Of a DNA stretch of 64,000 nucleotides, positions 45,801-60,400 are shown one piece after another. Under the pieces are notes generated by a model. That model had not been told where the DNA came from. It made no database searches and was given only the letters and a program-made list of their open reading frames with translations. A program made the position numbers and the translations under genes. Numbering within the stretch: the stretch's first letter is position 1; every line of letters begins with the position of its first letter. This stretch comes from Prinia subflava (Eukaryota; Chordata; Aves; Passeriformes; Cisticolidae): the NCBI RefSeq assembly GCF_021018805.1, contig NC_086251.1:16907098-16971097 (forward strand), written 5' to 3'.

Positions 45801-48800
45801 TACATAACACTAGAAGGTTGGAATAATAAAGTAGGAAGAATTTTTGTATACAGCCCATAGCTGAGCTGAGGATTTAAATTCTATGATTCACTAAGGTAAA
45901 TAATACAGTTCTGTAAAGATTAACGTCATTAGCAAGAGTGCTAGTAAGGATAATGCTAGTTTTCAGTCCGTGCATCAAAGCTGAGCAGTGAGTCTGGAAG
46001 AAATTTCTCTTGGGATATGGTGTTGGGCAATTAGCTGCATTTCCAGAGATTTATGGAGTCTTCTGCATTGTTATGTTGTTGGCTATTATCAGAATGGAGT
46101 ACTGGTCTTGGTAGACTGTTGTTTTGCATTATGACCGTTCTGAGATGCAGAGGTAGATATTCAGAACATATTTGCTTAAGAGCACAGTAAAGCCTAATCT
46201 TTTGTTTGCAAATACCTCCCCTTTTCATGTACAGGAAGTTGAAATGCTTCATAAAAATCTGATTACTACAGAGGGACAAGAATGTAACTCCCTTCTAAAT
46301 TACCTCTTCTAACACTCATTTCCAATTTCTGTTTCTTCTTACAAAAGTATTAAATGTACTGGTGTTTGAGTTTGGAAAAGAAGCAGGTGTTTGTGTTTGG
46401 AAAACTTAAAGTACTCATGGAATGCCTTTCCTTTTTAAGTCACAGACTAGTTGTACATTTTCACCTCCAAGATGTCTGACAGAAAGATCAAGAAATGGAT
46501 ACCTCTTTTTCATTGTTTTAAGTTCATACCTTTTTGACTACGGTCAATTTTTTCAGATTTATTATTCATGAAGTCAGTTGTCATGTTAGCATATTTCATT
46601 CTTGCATTTGTTTAGGGGCCCTCAATTAGGGTATGTGGTTCTGAAGGATGACATAAGTCACTCTTTTTCTGGTATTTGCTGTTCATTGTTGAAATGTCAC
46701 CTTTGGGACTGGGACTGTCATTTGACAAATGTTAATCTTTCTAGTAACTTTTAATGATAATGCAATGATAATGACAGAAGAAGATGGAAATGGTTATTAG
46801 GGGAGAAGATTTGAAATTCTATGGACTTCTAAGTATTCCAGGTTATTAATACTGAATCATGGTGGCGCTCTTGCTTGTATTTCTACTTTTCTAGAGGTGA
46901 ACATAAGCCACCTTTTCTCTTTCTACCACAGAAGGAGGTAAGAATTAAGGTAGAATCTGTTTTAACATCATCAAGAATAGAATGCAAATTTGAAAATGAG
47001 ACCACTTGGTTGTTATATGAGTTATATTATTGATCTCCTATTGTTTCTCTAATCTCTACTTGCTTGTCTTTCTCAAAGACAAGTCAGAAGCCAGATGGCC
47101 TTGGTGGTCTTGAATCCGCAGTGTTTCCTGAACAGTTTAAATACTTGAAACTTGCTTATTCCTCTCAGTTATTTTGAGCTTAAGCTTTTTAAATTTATAT
47201 AAACTTCTGTCACAATCTGAAGAATTGTTTTCAGTCTGGTAATTTTTTGTAATTAAAACAAAATAATCCACTACAATATTAAAGTTTAAGGCAGTTTGCT
47301 AATTATAATCCTTCAGTAGGAATTACTTTAGCATCTGGAAATAGGAAATAAAAAGATCATAGGTTGAAGGTGCTTTCCCTAAATGTAATTGCCATTTAAA
47401 ATTATGTAAATGCCAAATTGAAATTTCTTCAGACAGAATGCTTAGGGTGAGGATCTGTGATAAAAAGAATAATTATTGGGTTTTTTTTTCTCATTAGATG
47501 AGTGCTTTCCCTGTTGATGGAGTTTTGTTGGTATTGTGTATGCACAAGAGAGATCTCGGTGTGTGTTCTAAATGCACTTCGTATTTCTCAGTTCTATGAT
47601 TCTTAGTTTTATGGCACTAGCTTAATAAGCCTACCTTCATTTATGCAGTATAAATAGACGAGAAAAGTCTCAATCAGGAGACATATAAACACTAAGTATG
47701 TGGAAGAAGATGTTATGATTCTGCTGGGTATTGCAAGGACTAATATATAACCAAGCCAGTTCAAGCAGCTGATCAGTTAAATACTACCCGTGATCTGTTG
47801 GTATCATGCTGAGAATAAATCAAGTTTGTGTAGTGACTGGAAATGACCTTTTTACATTCCTTGGAACTTTTTGCACTTTAGGCTTATGAAAGCCTACTGC
47901 TCTTCCGTGGCGTCCTTCTTTAGTAGGTTTTAGATCAAATTGTTACGGAAATATTATGTACAAGTTATTGGGTGTGTAGATCTCTCAAGAATTTGCATTG
48001 GTTTAGCTAACTCTTCAAAAGAGAACTAAAGCGTGTATTGCGGTGTCCAACATTTGAGTCTTGTACCTCTGCACTTCCTGGTGACATTCCATTTCCTTTA
48101 AAATACAGTAGAACTTGATTTATTCAGGTATTACTTTCTCCAGAATATCATGGAGAAGATTAAGTCCTGTATCATCTAAAGAATGACCCTGTCCTATGAC
48201 AATGAAGCAGACAAGGCTGTAGCAGCTCTTTTAAGCCTTTATTATGAAAAGGTGTGCAGATTTTATAACTGCTGTCTCTTTTGTCCTCTTTTCTTTAGAA
48301 GGTATAACTTTTACCAAAACAAACCAGTGAAGAAGTTGCTGATAAATTCCTTGGATTGTGAAAGTAGTTCACATCTGGTAGTGGAAGGAAAACAAAAAAA
48401 AGTTGAACATGCAGTGCCTGCTTCCTCAGATGCACTGTGGCAGCAACATTTGTGACCTCCCTGACAGACTTCAGTGGGTTACACCTTGTCTAAAGAAAAG
48501 CTGTCTGGATTTTTAGCATGGCTGTGCCAAAGCAGGACGTTCCCTTTAAATAGGGGAGAAATGTTGCTTTCTTTGCTTGAGTTTATCCTTCCAGTAAGTT
48601 TACTGAGGGTAGCATTTCTCTTACTACACCTTGCAATAATAATAAACAGAGCTGACATAAGCACGAACTAGGAATGTTTCTGAAGACTGATTATCTTAAA
48701 AATGCCCCCAAGTAATGATGTTGCTATTTTATGTTAATCCATGTTAGACTACAGTTGTGACAGTTGTCAGTGTTTCAGGTGCTGTTGTGAATAAATTTGT

Positions 48801-48948
48801 GTTCAAAAAATTGCAATGATTGTCTGTATGGCCCAATAGGCTCCGCTTGCTTTCATTTTCACCACTGTGACTATGAAGGAGATATTTTTCTCAGTATCTG
48901 ACGAGTGAATACAAATTTCTTCTGTATGTGTCATTGCCATAGTGTGTT

Positions 48949-48949
<1 letters not shown>

Positions 48950-48996
<47 letters not shown>
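48950..48996 (+). repeat. Poly(T) of 47
   Basis: A pure homopolymer, the longest in the window. Its stated length is probably unreliable in any assembly. Confidence 0.95.
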
Positions 48997-48997
<1 letters not shown>

Positions 48998-51900
48998 TCA
49001 TAACTTGATATTATGAGAACAAAAGAAAGCTGGAGACCCTAGCTGAGAATGTTAGAGAGGGATTAACAGAGCCTTGTAGCTATGGAGTTAAGCTGGGTTT
49101 CTGTTTCCAGTGGCAGTGACATCTTGATTTATGCATACTGGGGATGTTTTTAAACACAGAAGCAATAGGAAATAAGACAGTTTGCTTCTAGCTGGTGTTT
49201 CCTGCAGGGCTTCTTGGCTTTGCCTTCCAGTTAGACAAGAGTATTCAGAGCATAATCTTGTTGTTCCATCCTCTTGTTGCTGTTTATTTGTTTGCTGGTT
49301 ATGTAAAGCTCTCGGCTTGAATTTGTTCTCCCCTTGCCCAAATATTCCATGAAGCTATAAGTTGGGAATGCGCATACCAAAAGAAAAAAATCTCTTGTGC
49401 ACATCCTGTTTTCAAATAGTGTTATTTCCTCCAGTGTGGCGAGGTCCTACTGAGAATATGGCTCCAAGGATATCTTCTGTGTGTGACCAAGGTGGTGACT
49501 GCTAAGCAGAGAAGTGCACAACACACGGTACAGATGAGCAAGGTCGTTTTAACTAATGGGTGGACATGTTGTTTTCTGAGTAGCGTTTAGTATACTACAG
49601 AGATCTAAGTAGTCTAAATTCAGTTCAGGATTTGGGGTTGTTGGGGTTTTGTTTGTTTTTTCAGGGTTCATATTGAGAAAAGGGTAGTCGGTCTGGTAGC
49701 AGTTTGAATACTCACGCTGCCATTGTGGAGCAGTGTACCCGCAGATGAACTTGCACAAACACTGAAAGCAGGAGTCTGCAACAGGAACATAAACTTCTCC
49801 CTTTACTTATTTCAAAGGTACAGATTGCTGAGGTAAGCAAGCCTGCAAAGTTGAGATGGATTAGCCATAAAGTAAGAGTTAACTACTGTGAAAACAAGCC
49901 TTCTTCCATTGCCAAGCATTTCGGAGTGCCTGTTGCTGGTCTCTTGTTAAGAGGTGACATAATTTGCAATTCTAATAGTATGACACCGTTTTCCTGCCTT
50001 GCTGAAATACTTCTCAGGATTTCAACATATGTGAATATATTTCTAGTGAGCATAATTTTGCTTATAGGTTTAATCTAAAAGCAGAGTGATTGATGGAATT
50101 TTATTTTTATTACAAAGGCAGGAGCTTTTAGAATGTATCAAAGGTGTTTTACTAGAAAGATGATGAATTTTAACCTCTAGGCCTGTCTCAGTGGTCTTTG
50201 GTATTAAATTGCTAATACGAGGTACTGATTAGGATCTTCCCTTTCAATGAAATCATATTCCTTCATCTTTTGTAGGCTTCTGTGAAACAACCTCTTAAGC
50301 TAATGTAGTTACAGTGTTGATAAAAAGTAAAATATGCCTTCATCTTTGTAAAAAAGCACATGAATGTAGAAGCTTCCCTGGCCCTTTAAGTGCTCTGAAA
50401 CAAAAGACTGTTTTTTTGCTCCAGAGAATGTAACCATAATACTGCAGTATTGGTTTTATCAGTAAGTCTTTGCATGGTGTTTGTCACCCATTTCCAATAC
50501 TGTACCTAGGCTTTGTATTGTACCACACAGAAACTGTGCTACCTCCTGGTTTTTTGAGCTATGATAAAATATACATGATAATTTTTTTTATTTTAGCGGT
50601 GTTTGAGGCCAAACATAATGAAAAGGCAAATTTATGCCATGTAGGTTTTTAATTTTTTTTCCTATTAGAATTCTTCTCCAATTCTCCTATTGTGAGAATA
50701 TTTTGCATCATTATACAGAATAAGTGGTTCTAATGTTTGTTTTGTCATATAACGAATCAATTTTGGTTTGGAAAGTTCCTCTCCCTAATTCCTATCTTTA
50801 AAGTCTTTGTTATGATTCTAATTAGTAGGTATTAGCATATGTATCAAAATGCAGAATGTGCAAGTACTATTTGGAAAATTAAATGCTAGGTTTAGCTCAT
50901 CATTTTGTATCATTGAGATTTATTTTGAACAAAACATTAACACACTGAAGTATGGAAAGTATAAAATTACAGCACAAAATCAACATCAATAAAAATCTCT
51001 CTTGTGTACATGGCTTTTCCTTCTCTTAGTATCCATGCAGCTGGGCAGAAAAGGAGCCATCTAACAAATGTGTTGCTACTCTTCATGACTGAGACTGGAG
51101 GACATATATGTGGAATTCCCAATATGAAGTTGAAAATATAAAAATATTAAGTTGCTTTTATAATATTAAGAAGTGGGAAATGGAGGGGATCGCTTGGAGG
51201 AGGATAATTTTCCTCGCCAGACAAAGCAAGCATACATTTGTTTTTCCATTTGCAATAATGGACCATCCAGCATAAATGTTGGTACCATCACGCCTGCAAT
51301 AGCCCACAGTCATGGGCTGCAAGAGCCTCAGCCAGAGAGCTCTGGCTATACCAGGAGCTGTGCCAATGAACTGTGATCCTGCCTCTGTTTTTAAAACCTT
51401 CTCTTCTGGAAGAGGTAAAAAAAGAGGTGAAAAGAGCTGTAGAACTTAGTAATTTTTTCAGATTTGGCATAAATATCTCATTTGGTATCTTCTGCTCACT
51501 ACACATTACATAATTTTCTAATACATACGATTTATTTTCTCTGCAGAAGAGAGAAAGCAACTGAAACAACTGAAGCTGAAGCAACAAGTGAAGAATCTGT
51601 AAAGGCAACCTTGAAGATTTTCTGTAGAACTGAACTTTAGATATAGTCTTACAAGGAGGAGCAGGTCTTTATAAAAAGCACCACAATATCCTATAACAAA
51701 ATTCTTGCTATCACACAAAGCCACTGCAATTTATGCCATAGTTCCCTGAGCACTTAGGGACTGCTGAGAGAAGTGCCCTCCTCTCATTCTTGGAGCTATT
51801 TATTCCTCTCTTTGCCAGTTCAAGTGCTTGAGTGCTTGGGAATTGAATCCTGCTACTAGTGATGCAGCTTACAACTAATGGAAAGAAAACAGCATTTTAT

Positions 51901-54900
51901 TTCAGTTGGGATCAATTCCTGATCCAATTCACTGTACAGCTGCACAAGTACCACTGCACGGGAGAGGCACAGAGGGAAGATTGGAAGATTGGAGTGATAG
52001 AGAGGGGAGTGTGATCAATTGTAATGGTGGTAGTGACAGTTTGCTGGCTTGATGTATTAGCGGAACTGTGTCATTAGGTGCTATGGAAACTTATGTGCTA
52101 GACAAGATGAAACCTTTTTTCTGTAAAACAGGCTAAAATAATCCATTTTCAGTTAAGTAATACATCCTCTGAGAAATAATTGTTCCAACGTCTGTGAAGT
52201 TGTTTTTCACATTTGCTACAACTGTGGAGCCAGAAATGTCACTGACAGAACATGCTTCTCTGTGGTGGGAGAAAAGTTAATGGGGGCCAATCTGCTATCA
52301 AAGTGTAATCAGTCAGGATGGCAAAGTTGGTGAGCAGAAGATCAGAGGGGCCAGGGCAGTTGCAGAAACAAGCTGCGTGTCAGCTTGCTGGTTATGCCGG
52401 TTATGGTCATGTTTAATTGCTGCAGATTTCATGAGGGTTTGTGGTGATGGTTTGTATGTATGTGTGTGTTTTTACAGGCTGGTGGGGAATGCTAATGTGG
52501 TTAATATGCTTCAACAGATGCTTTAGCACACTTTCCATAGATGTAGTTTTTGACTGCGACTTAGCCTTTCTAACTTGATTATCATTGTTTGAAGAATAGT
52601 TTGCACATCAGCGTATTTTCTGTGAAAATTAAACTGGCTCTCTTTTATACACAAGTTGCTTTGCCACAGCAAAGTGAATGCAAATTGGAGTCATTCTGTA
52701 TAATTTCTTTTGTGTTCTGTCACCCTCTATGGTAATAGCCAGCAAAAGCTCAGCTCTGAGTTATGCCTGTCTTTTGCTTTTTTTTTTTCTGCTGACATAA
52801 CACTCGGTACTCTGGGATGCTGCGTATCCTGGGGACAGAGATGGATTCCCTTTGTGGATAGTCACATGTAACCTTTAGCAAAGGACTGACTTAGATATAA
52901 CATACTGCCCATTGCTGGGTGCAGCTGTTAGGTCTGAAGTCCTGTTTATTGACTATGTGATTATAGAGGAATAACAAGAAATGTGCTCCCATCCCTTAGT
53001 GCCACAGATGGCAAACTTGTGCCAGCCAGGGCACCAGAGGGAGGTTAGGGAGTAGGATGTGCATCACATATTGTCTATTGCCACATGCTCAGCCAGATGT
53101 TTTGATATGTAAAAATCTAGCGTGTAACTTACAACAAATATGCACTTACTATGAAATGACATGAAGTTCCTTACTAAAATCAATTATAACAGAATGTTCT
53201 TAATTTGCGTTCTTTGCAAATTGTACTGTTTTGTGTGACTCACTGAAGATGACTAATTCTATTCACCCTGAATTTACCTAGCTGCCATTCAGAGTAGATT
53301 CCCTGTGACTCAGTTCATGTTTAAAATTTCTGATTTTGTGCACATTTTCCCAATAATAGTTGTGCTTCCAGGATGCAAGGGGCAGTGTCTTAATAATACA
53401 CTTGTTACAGGACCAAGCATGCTGTGCTCAGGCACAGTGCTTTAGAGGTCCCTGGTGTATTGTGAAATGCAGCCATGTATGTTTATCAGGAGCAGCTGGT
53501 TTTGTTCTGTGGATGGATCCATTCCGGAGGAGGGGGAGAGTGCTGGTGGCTTTTTGAGATTAGCTGGTGACAGTTTTGCTTGGGAAGTGTATCAAGTTTT
53601 AGCAGAGCTACTGTAAGAGAGAGAGTAGCTGGAAAGGGACGGTGCACAAGCTCTACTGATCTTTTTGTGTGAGAAGAAGCCTTCAGGATTTGGTTATCTG
53701 CCTGTGGGTCTAACTGCAGCCTTGATTAGAGGAATGTATAACACTTGCTACTGAAATAAAGATCTGGCTGAGCTGGTACAGGCGACATTTGGACACACAA
53801 GGCCTACATGAGGCATCAGAGCAGCTGTGTCCTTGTGCAGGCGAGAGGGAAGCTGTCCGGTTTATTGGATCTTGTCAGATCATGGCAGTGCATGCTTCTT
53901 AAATCCCTCGGGGTAGGGAGGGAGTGTTGAAGTAAGGATGGCTTATTTTAGGTAAACAGATTTAGACAGCAGTCCATTTTCTTGTTCCTTTCCTGCTAAG
54001 AAATGTGGGGACATCTCACGAAAGGGTAACATTCAATCTTTGACATTCTCTCGTCTGGTGTGTTTTGTGGGCAGGAGCTGCATGGCAGGTATGAGCTGGG
54101 CACAGGGCCTGCAGCAGCCTGGTTAGTTTTGGTGCCTTTTGTTTAATTTCAGGAAGCGGTGGATGTGTGTTTGCTTTTAGTGCTATTCCTACTCTCCTGC
54201 TTCTCTCATCCTTTTTCTTAAGCAGGTATCGATTAAGCGTTGACAAGTAAGGATTTGCTGATCTTACTGCTTCCTTTTGTATTAAAATGTAACTCTGAAT
54301 TTTTTTCGTAGTGAAAGAACAAGGGAAGATTTCTGGATTTAATCCTTGGCTGCTGGAACTTCATGTATTTGGAGAAACAGAGGGGTTTTGTGGGGTGTTC
54401 AGCACTCTTGTAGTATATAATAGTTATTGCTATGCTCGGGTCTTCTACCTATTTTTAATATATGAAGCAAATGCTTTGCTCTCCAGCTATGCACAAGGGA
54501 CTTGCGAATAATGCCTTTCAAACGAGTGCTGTATTTTGTTTGATTATCTTTACCTTGGAAGGGACAGTCTTGCTCCTGCATGTCAGAGTGTAGTTCTGTA
54601 CTGTCTCTTGCTGTGCTTGCAGAACTAGTTACTACACAGGAATGGACTCCTCTTTCTTGGAGAGGAAGGTCCCCTGTCTTTTGCAGCTTAGATCTGTCTG
54701 GTATAGTACTGACTGATCTGAGAAGTGGAAGAATGAAAGATAAATTTTGGGACTGAAAATTAGACATAAGAGACAACTCAGTAAATAAAATCTCTTCAAA
54801 GGCATACGTGTAACGTTTGCATTGCAGAGTAGACACAAAGCAACTGAGTTGTACATAAGAAAGAACTTGTTCTGTGCATATACTCTCTATGGCTGTAACA

Positions 54901-56184
54901 GTAAACTTGATGTCCAGAGTGATAAAACTGGAGATTGTAATCTTGTCTTTTAAGCTTTTAAGTAGCACTTTTCACTCCCTCAGAGTTAAGTCATACAAAA
55001 AAAAAAAAGCTGATTTAGGCTTTGGTGCCACTGAGAAAAACGATGATGTGATTTTCCCAAATCTGTTACGGCACTAGTGGAGTATTGCTGCTTGATTAGT
55101 CTGTCATCTTGAGGAGACACTGAGATGCTCCACCAACAATTTGTGTCTGTACTTAGTGGGTGGGGGACAAGAATTTTATGGGATGAGGGAGAAAGCTAAT
55201 GGGGCCAAAAAGATACAGGCCTATCTCTTCATGTTGATAATACCAAAGTAATCATCATTTTGGAAAACAGTAGTAGTTATATCACCTATGGCTGAGTAGT
55301 CCCAGATCTAAACATAAAACTTTTGGAATAGGCTGATAGAACTTGCATGCTTTTTATTTTAACAAAAAACTTCCTTGAAAATTTTGAAAGAAATATTTTG
55401 AATGACTGATGTCTGTGGATTTGAGCACTTGGGAGAGATATGCTAAATCCAGCTCCCACCTGTTTCCTAAAATCAAGCTTTAAAAAGTTCTGTAGTTAAA
55501 TTGTAAACTTTAAAGTTGTTTTTTCCCCCTCCTCACTGTAGTGCTTTACTCAGTGTAATTTGGAACATTTTACAATAGTAATGAACTTGGCAAGAGAAGA
55601 GCCCTTTGCCTGCTGCCAGAGTAAAGCAAATAAACAAATAAGGAAAACAAAAGAAGATCCCTCCCTGTCCCCTTGGTGGGTTGCAGGAGCGGCTGGCACA
55701 GCTGGACATGCTGGCGGAAGGGTGGAATGTCCTGCCTTGCATTCCGCGCAGATGGCCTGGACCCCGGCCACCCAGCAGAGCAGAAAATACTGTGCTCTCA
55801 GCCATGCCACTTGTGATTTAATTGGAACTGAAGCTAACTTTAAAAAGCAGTGCATCATCAATTAGAACTGTTTTTATGTACTTCCAAAAATTACACAAGC
55901 ATTTTGCTAAGAGGTTGAGTTGTTCCATCAGACAAGCATTAGTGGGATCTTCATCTTGAACATATTCTTTTCTTTTTTGGGGTACCTTGCCACTCAGAAA
56001 AGCTCAGTATCCCATCTGAACAGAGCACAGGCATCACCTGAAGAGAGTAATTTTTCTGTGGTGACATCTTCTCAGCAAAATATTGGCTTTCTGCTTTCAA
56101 GGATGGTGTCATGCTGCTGGTGTTGCAAATACCAGTGCTACTGCTCAGGAGCATTTGGGACTGCTGGCTGTACTTCCAGAGTGG

Positions 56185-56236
56185 TTTATATACACATATA
56201 TATTTATATATATATATTTTTTTAATATATATATTA
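56185..56236 (+). repeat. (TA)n-rich simple repeat
   Basis: TATA, CACATATATA, TTTATATATATATA and a T-run followed by AATATATATATTA. Imperfect dinucleotide repeat. Confidence 0.9.
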
Positions 56237-57200
56237 TGGTGGTCAGTATTACCTCCTGATAAAGTTAAAGTGAATAAGCCTTGTAGCACTCTTGCAGAAA
56301 CTTGCACTCTCAAATTCTAAACTAGGATCTGAGTATTTTATGTATTAAGACTGACGGCAGAAGAAATGTGCTGGTTCTTGCAAGATCATCTGAGCTTGTC
56401 TTGCAGTTTGCTGTCTGTAGCACTGATTACAATAACAGCTTCTTACCACTAATAAATCTGCAGGTAGCAGGAGAGAGGAATGGTGCTTTTTTCCTGTAGC
56501 TTACTGTTTGGTTAGTCACCACTAAGGAAGCAAACCCCTGTAACCTTAACTAAAGGATGCAGTCCTAAAGTAATGATGCTTTTAGTTATTTATCGGGCAA
56601 AATCTGACACTGTTAGGGAAGTAGAACACTCTGTCCTTAATTGAAGGATGTGATAATGATGCTTTGTAGCTTTCTGGTAGGGAAAATCTGTGATTAGTGT
56701 CACGTGTTGTTTTCGAATCTGGAGATTGAATACTTCATGTTTGTGGGATGAAATAATTTTAGGAAAAACATGGAAAACGAATTCACCTAATTCTACAATG
56801 CAGTCTTTACACTGGGGAATGCAGGCTGTTAATTTAGTGCTTCCTGATGCTTGATAAGAAATTGTTCTTCACAAGTGATGGAAATACAAAAGCTGGAGTA
56901 TGATTTCCACCAAATGTTAATGACTGGGAGGACAGTGCTATTTAGAAAACTAAGTCCAACTTATCAATTTCCAGCAAAATATTTCAAGAATGCTAAGCAA
57001 ATCTATATATTAGAATAACAAAGCACAAACCAGATTGTCTCACTTAAGGCCAGTGAGTGTTTAAGGGCAGTGCTATCTCAGCAGCCATCCAAAGCTTTGT
57101 TAAGCAGGGAAGCACCCAGTGTGAGCCACCTACAATCTGCATGCTCCCAGTGCAGCAGTGCACAGGGAGAGGTGAAACTCTAATATTTGTGGCCTTGCAG

Positions 57201-57411
57201 GTCTGTGCTGTGGCCTGCTGTATGGATTCGCGGGGATTATGCAGCTGTGAAAGAACACAACTGCAAACTGGAGGTATTTCCTAGTGAAAACAGCCAGCAG
57301 CTGTTGGATGAGTGTCTTTTGTTGCCCTACCAGAGTTTGAGCCAAGTTTCAGATTCACAACATGAACTTCTTCAAAAACTTTGTGTTGCACCAGGGCATT
57401 TTTCTATGCAG
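57201..57411 (+). other. Unrecognised exon-like open segment in MOB2 intron 1
   Basis: This segment is bounded by GGCCTTGCAG (ending 57200) and CAG|GTGAGTG (from 57412), the latter a near-perfect donor. It is open throughout in one frame, coding about 70 residues of balanced composition: RGDYAAVKEHNCKLEVFPSE, later QQLLDECLLLPYQSLSQ and HELLQKLCVAPG. Its start phase would fit the MOB2 exon 1 donor, but its length (211 bases) is not a multiple of three and would shift MOB2 exon 2 out of frame. I do not recognise the protein. It could be chance, an alternative or poison exon, or part of an unrelated transcript. The polypyrimidine tract is weak. Confidence 0.2.
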
Positions 57412-60400
57412 GTGAGTGCATGTTAGTTACTTCTGCATTATTTTCACACTGAAAATGAAAGAGCTCCAAAGTCACAGTACATTGTAAGATTCGGTGTGTT
57501 GGTTTTCCAAAGTTTGTAATTCAAACCTGCATCTCTTAAATTCCTACTGATAAATGTTTTACAAACCTTCACAAAACTGTTGGACAGTTTCTTCACTTCT
57601 CCATAAACATGATTTAATGGTGCAGGTGTCATGCTGATGTTGGCTATGATTACACTAGGCCTCCCATTTACTCTGAAATGTTTTTCCCTCAGCTTAACAT
57701 TGCTTTCAGATACAAACAAGAGGACAATTTACTTGCAGTACCAGATAAGTGGGTACGTGGCTGTCTGAAAATCTCTTTCCTTTTCTTCATCAGTGTATAT
57801 TTCATGATGTCTGTTGTTCTAGAATGTGCAAATGCAGTTACCAAAAACAAATCAATGCTGGATGATAATTCTAAGAGAAATGTACTGCCTGGAGCCGCTC
57901 ATTTAAATATTATCTTCTTGCTAACTAAAATTGGAGGGAAAGGATTACATTAGCCAGTTAAAAAGGACAACAATCCCTGTTTTAACAAGCCAGGTAGCTT
58001 TTTCCACTGTTCTCAACATCCCTTGGCCTGATCAGTCAAGCTCAAGAGAGAAACCTAAAAGTACACTATGTATTTGTGTTGAGAATTGCTGTTTCTTCAT
58101 TAGCCAGTGTCCCTCAGCAGGGTTTATAATGCTATGAGTTCTGTTAACTAGTGAATTTTAGGTTCTAGTTAGTTTACAGTTTCTTGTTGATGATCAATCA
58201 GTCTGTTTCTTGCCCGAGTTGCTTGGAGGAACATCTGTGCACTTACACCACCAAAGCTTACCAAAGCTGGAGTTTGGTTGTGATGAACATGTGCTATAGG
58301 CTTATCACAGAGACAAGAATGTGAAAAGTTATCTAGCTCTCTACCCTCTCTGAGTCCTTGAAGAACCATTTCTGGTGAGGATGATAAAATACCTCTGAAC
58401 TTGCTCCTCACAGTTATATTATATTGCTCCTTATATTTCCAGAGGGGGCAAGGGAGAGAATTTTGCTGTGTCCATATTGTTATAAATATTTGCTAGGAGA
58501 ATTTACTAAGAAATGCTGTTGAACATGGAATAAAATTATTTGCTTAACAAGTGGAGCTGCTCTTGACATGACTGACAGGATTTCAGATTTTCTCACTGTC
58601 TCTACAGAGAGCTTGTTTAAGACTCCAACAGAGCTGGATTTTTATTTTGAATTTGGCCATTAGCATGCCAGGTGACTTCAGATCTCTCCAGCTCCCTTTT
58701 GTCTTTCACTTCCTATTCCTAAAATAGTAACTTTCAGGCAAGTTATTGAGAACTGCTGATATTTTAAAGACTCACATATAGTGATATCCGTGAGATACTT
58801 ACTCTGCATCTTGTTAAGCTTTTGATAGGACTAAAGCATTGGTAAATCTGATAAATATTGAGACGGGCTAAGGGACAAATCAACATTTTTTTTTGTTTAG
58901 TCCTTTCCTTGGGATGACTTTTTTATCCACCCAGACCCTGCTACCAGAAAATGCAGCACATCCTGAATACAGGGAATGGCTTGCCACCAGTAACTCCAGG
59001 TTGTGGTTGAATTTCAGGGTGTCTTCTCTCCCTAGTGCAAGATTGGGATACATGGGTTGGCAGTTGGTTTTCCACTGGTCAGTATGGATATAGTTATCTC
59101 TATGAGCTTTGCTCTCACTTGTTGATTTTGGAGAAACTTTGTGGGTGTAGGTTCTGCAGTGATTGCTGGCACAGTACCTCAGGGATGGCTGATAACACAT
59201 TTACTGTTGTAGCAGCACTGCCGTAGGCCTGAAGAAAGAGCAGAAGTGAGAAAATTAAGTTTTTAGGTGCTAGAAAGAATCTTGCAAATCACATTGAAAT
59301 TTAAAAATAGATATTCTGTGTGTATTTCATAATCCTCAGTCTAACAGGGAAATTTTTCCTTGTGTAATAGCCTAATCTGCAGAAAGAGTATTGTGTATAG
59401 TAGTGAAGAATTCAAGCACTCTTGATTCCAGCTAAATGGAAAAAATAACAGCAAACCATTTGAAGAAACAAACTTGAAATTTCTGTACCATTCAGATGTT
59501 TTTATGTAGGTTTCTGAAAAATTGTATTTTGTACAGGGAATATTTTCCCTGAAATAGGAAAATAAAGAAGTCATATTTTTACTCAACCACACTTTCAAAA
59601 ATGCTAATATTCTGACTGACTGGATAATAAGAAATAACTACTGTGGTACCCCATGAAATAAGTGACAGCGGTAGTGAGGACAATGTTTTGAAACACAACG
59701 ATTTCAATTCAGATTGGCTTGTTTATACATTTTAAAAAGTAAGCAAGAGTCGGCAATAGAGCTGCTGTTGTATTTTGTTTCTAAGTTATCTGTGAAACAC
59801 TACCAGAAATTTAAGATACATCTGGCATTACAATAAGTTGAATGAGTTCTGGCAGCATTTACAATAGAGATCTCTAAACAGTGTTTTGAGTACTTCAGTT
59901 TTTAGAGTAGCTAGATCTCCTCCTTACACCACATTTTCAAAGAAGCCACTGAAAAAGACAGTGATGCAGCATGTTTGTCAGAGGCATGCTTTACCATCCT
60001 GGGTGGGTTTATTTTGCCTAGAATATCCAGGCCTGAGTCAGAGGGAAGGAAATGTGACACTCTTGGGTCCTGTGGCTTCAGCTTAGATTTCCATCTAGGT
60101 TGTTGCTCAGGCTTTGAGTTTCTTATTGTTGCTTTACTTTGGTAACAAGATAACTATAAACACATTTTTTACTAATAATTTTTCCGCAGAGGTCTGGGAC
60201 ATGCTTGTCTAAGAACAGGGCTATAAAAGCAAACCTTGTATTTAAAACTGGTTTGTCACTTGTGTTTAGTCATTGCCAGAAAACACAGTGCCCTGATTTT
60301 CATTAAAAGAACCTTCCCATTTCATTTACCGTCCTTTAAATCTGTAATGCATTTACCTGTTAGGTAATACATGTTTTAAATGTATTATTCATGACTGAAC

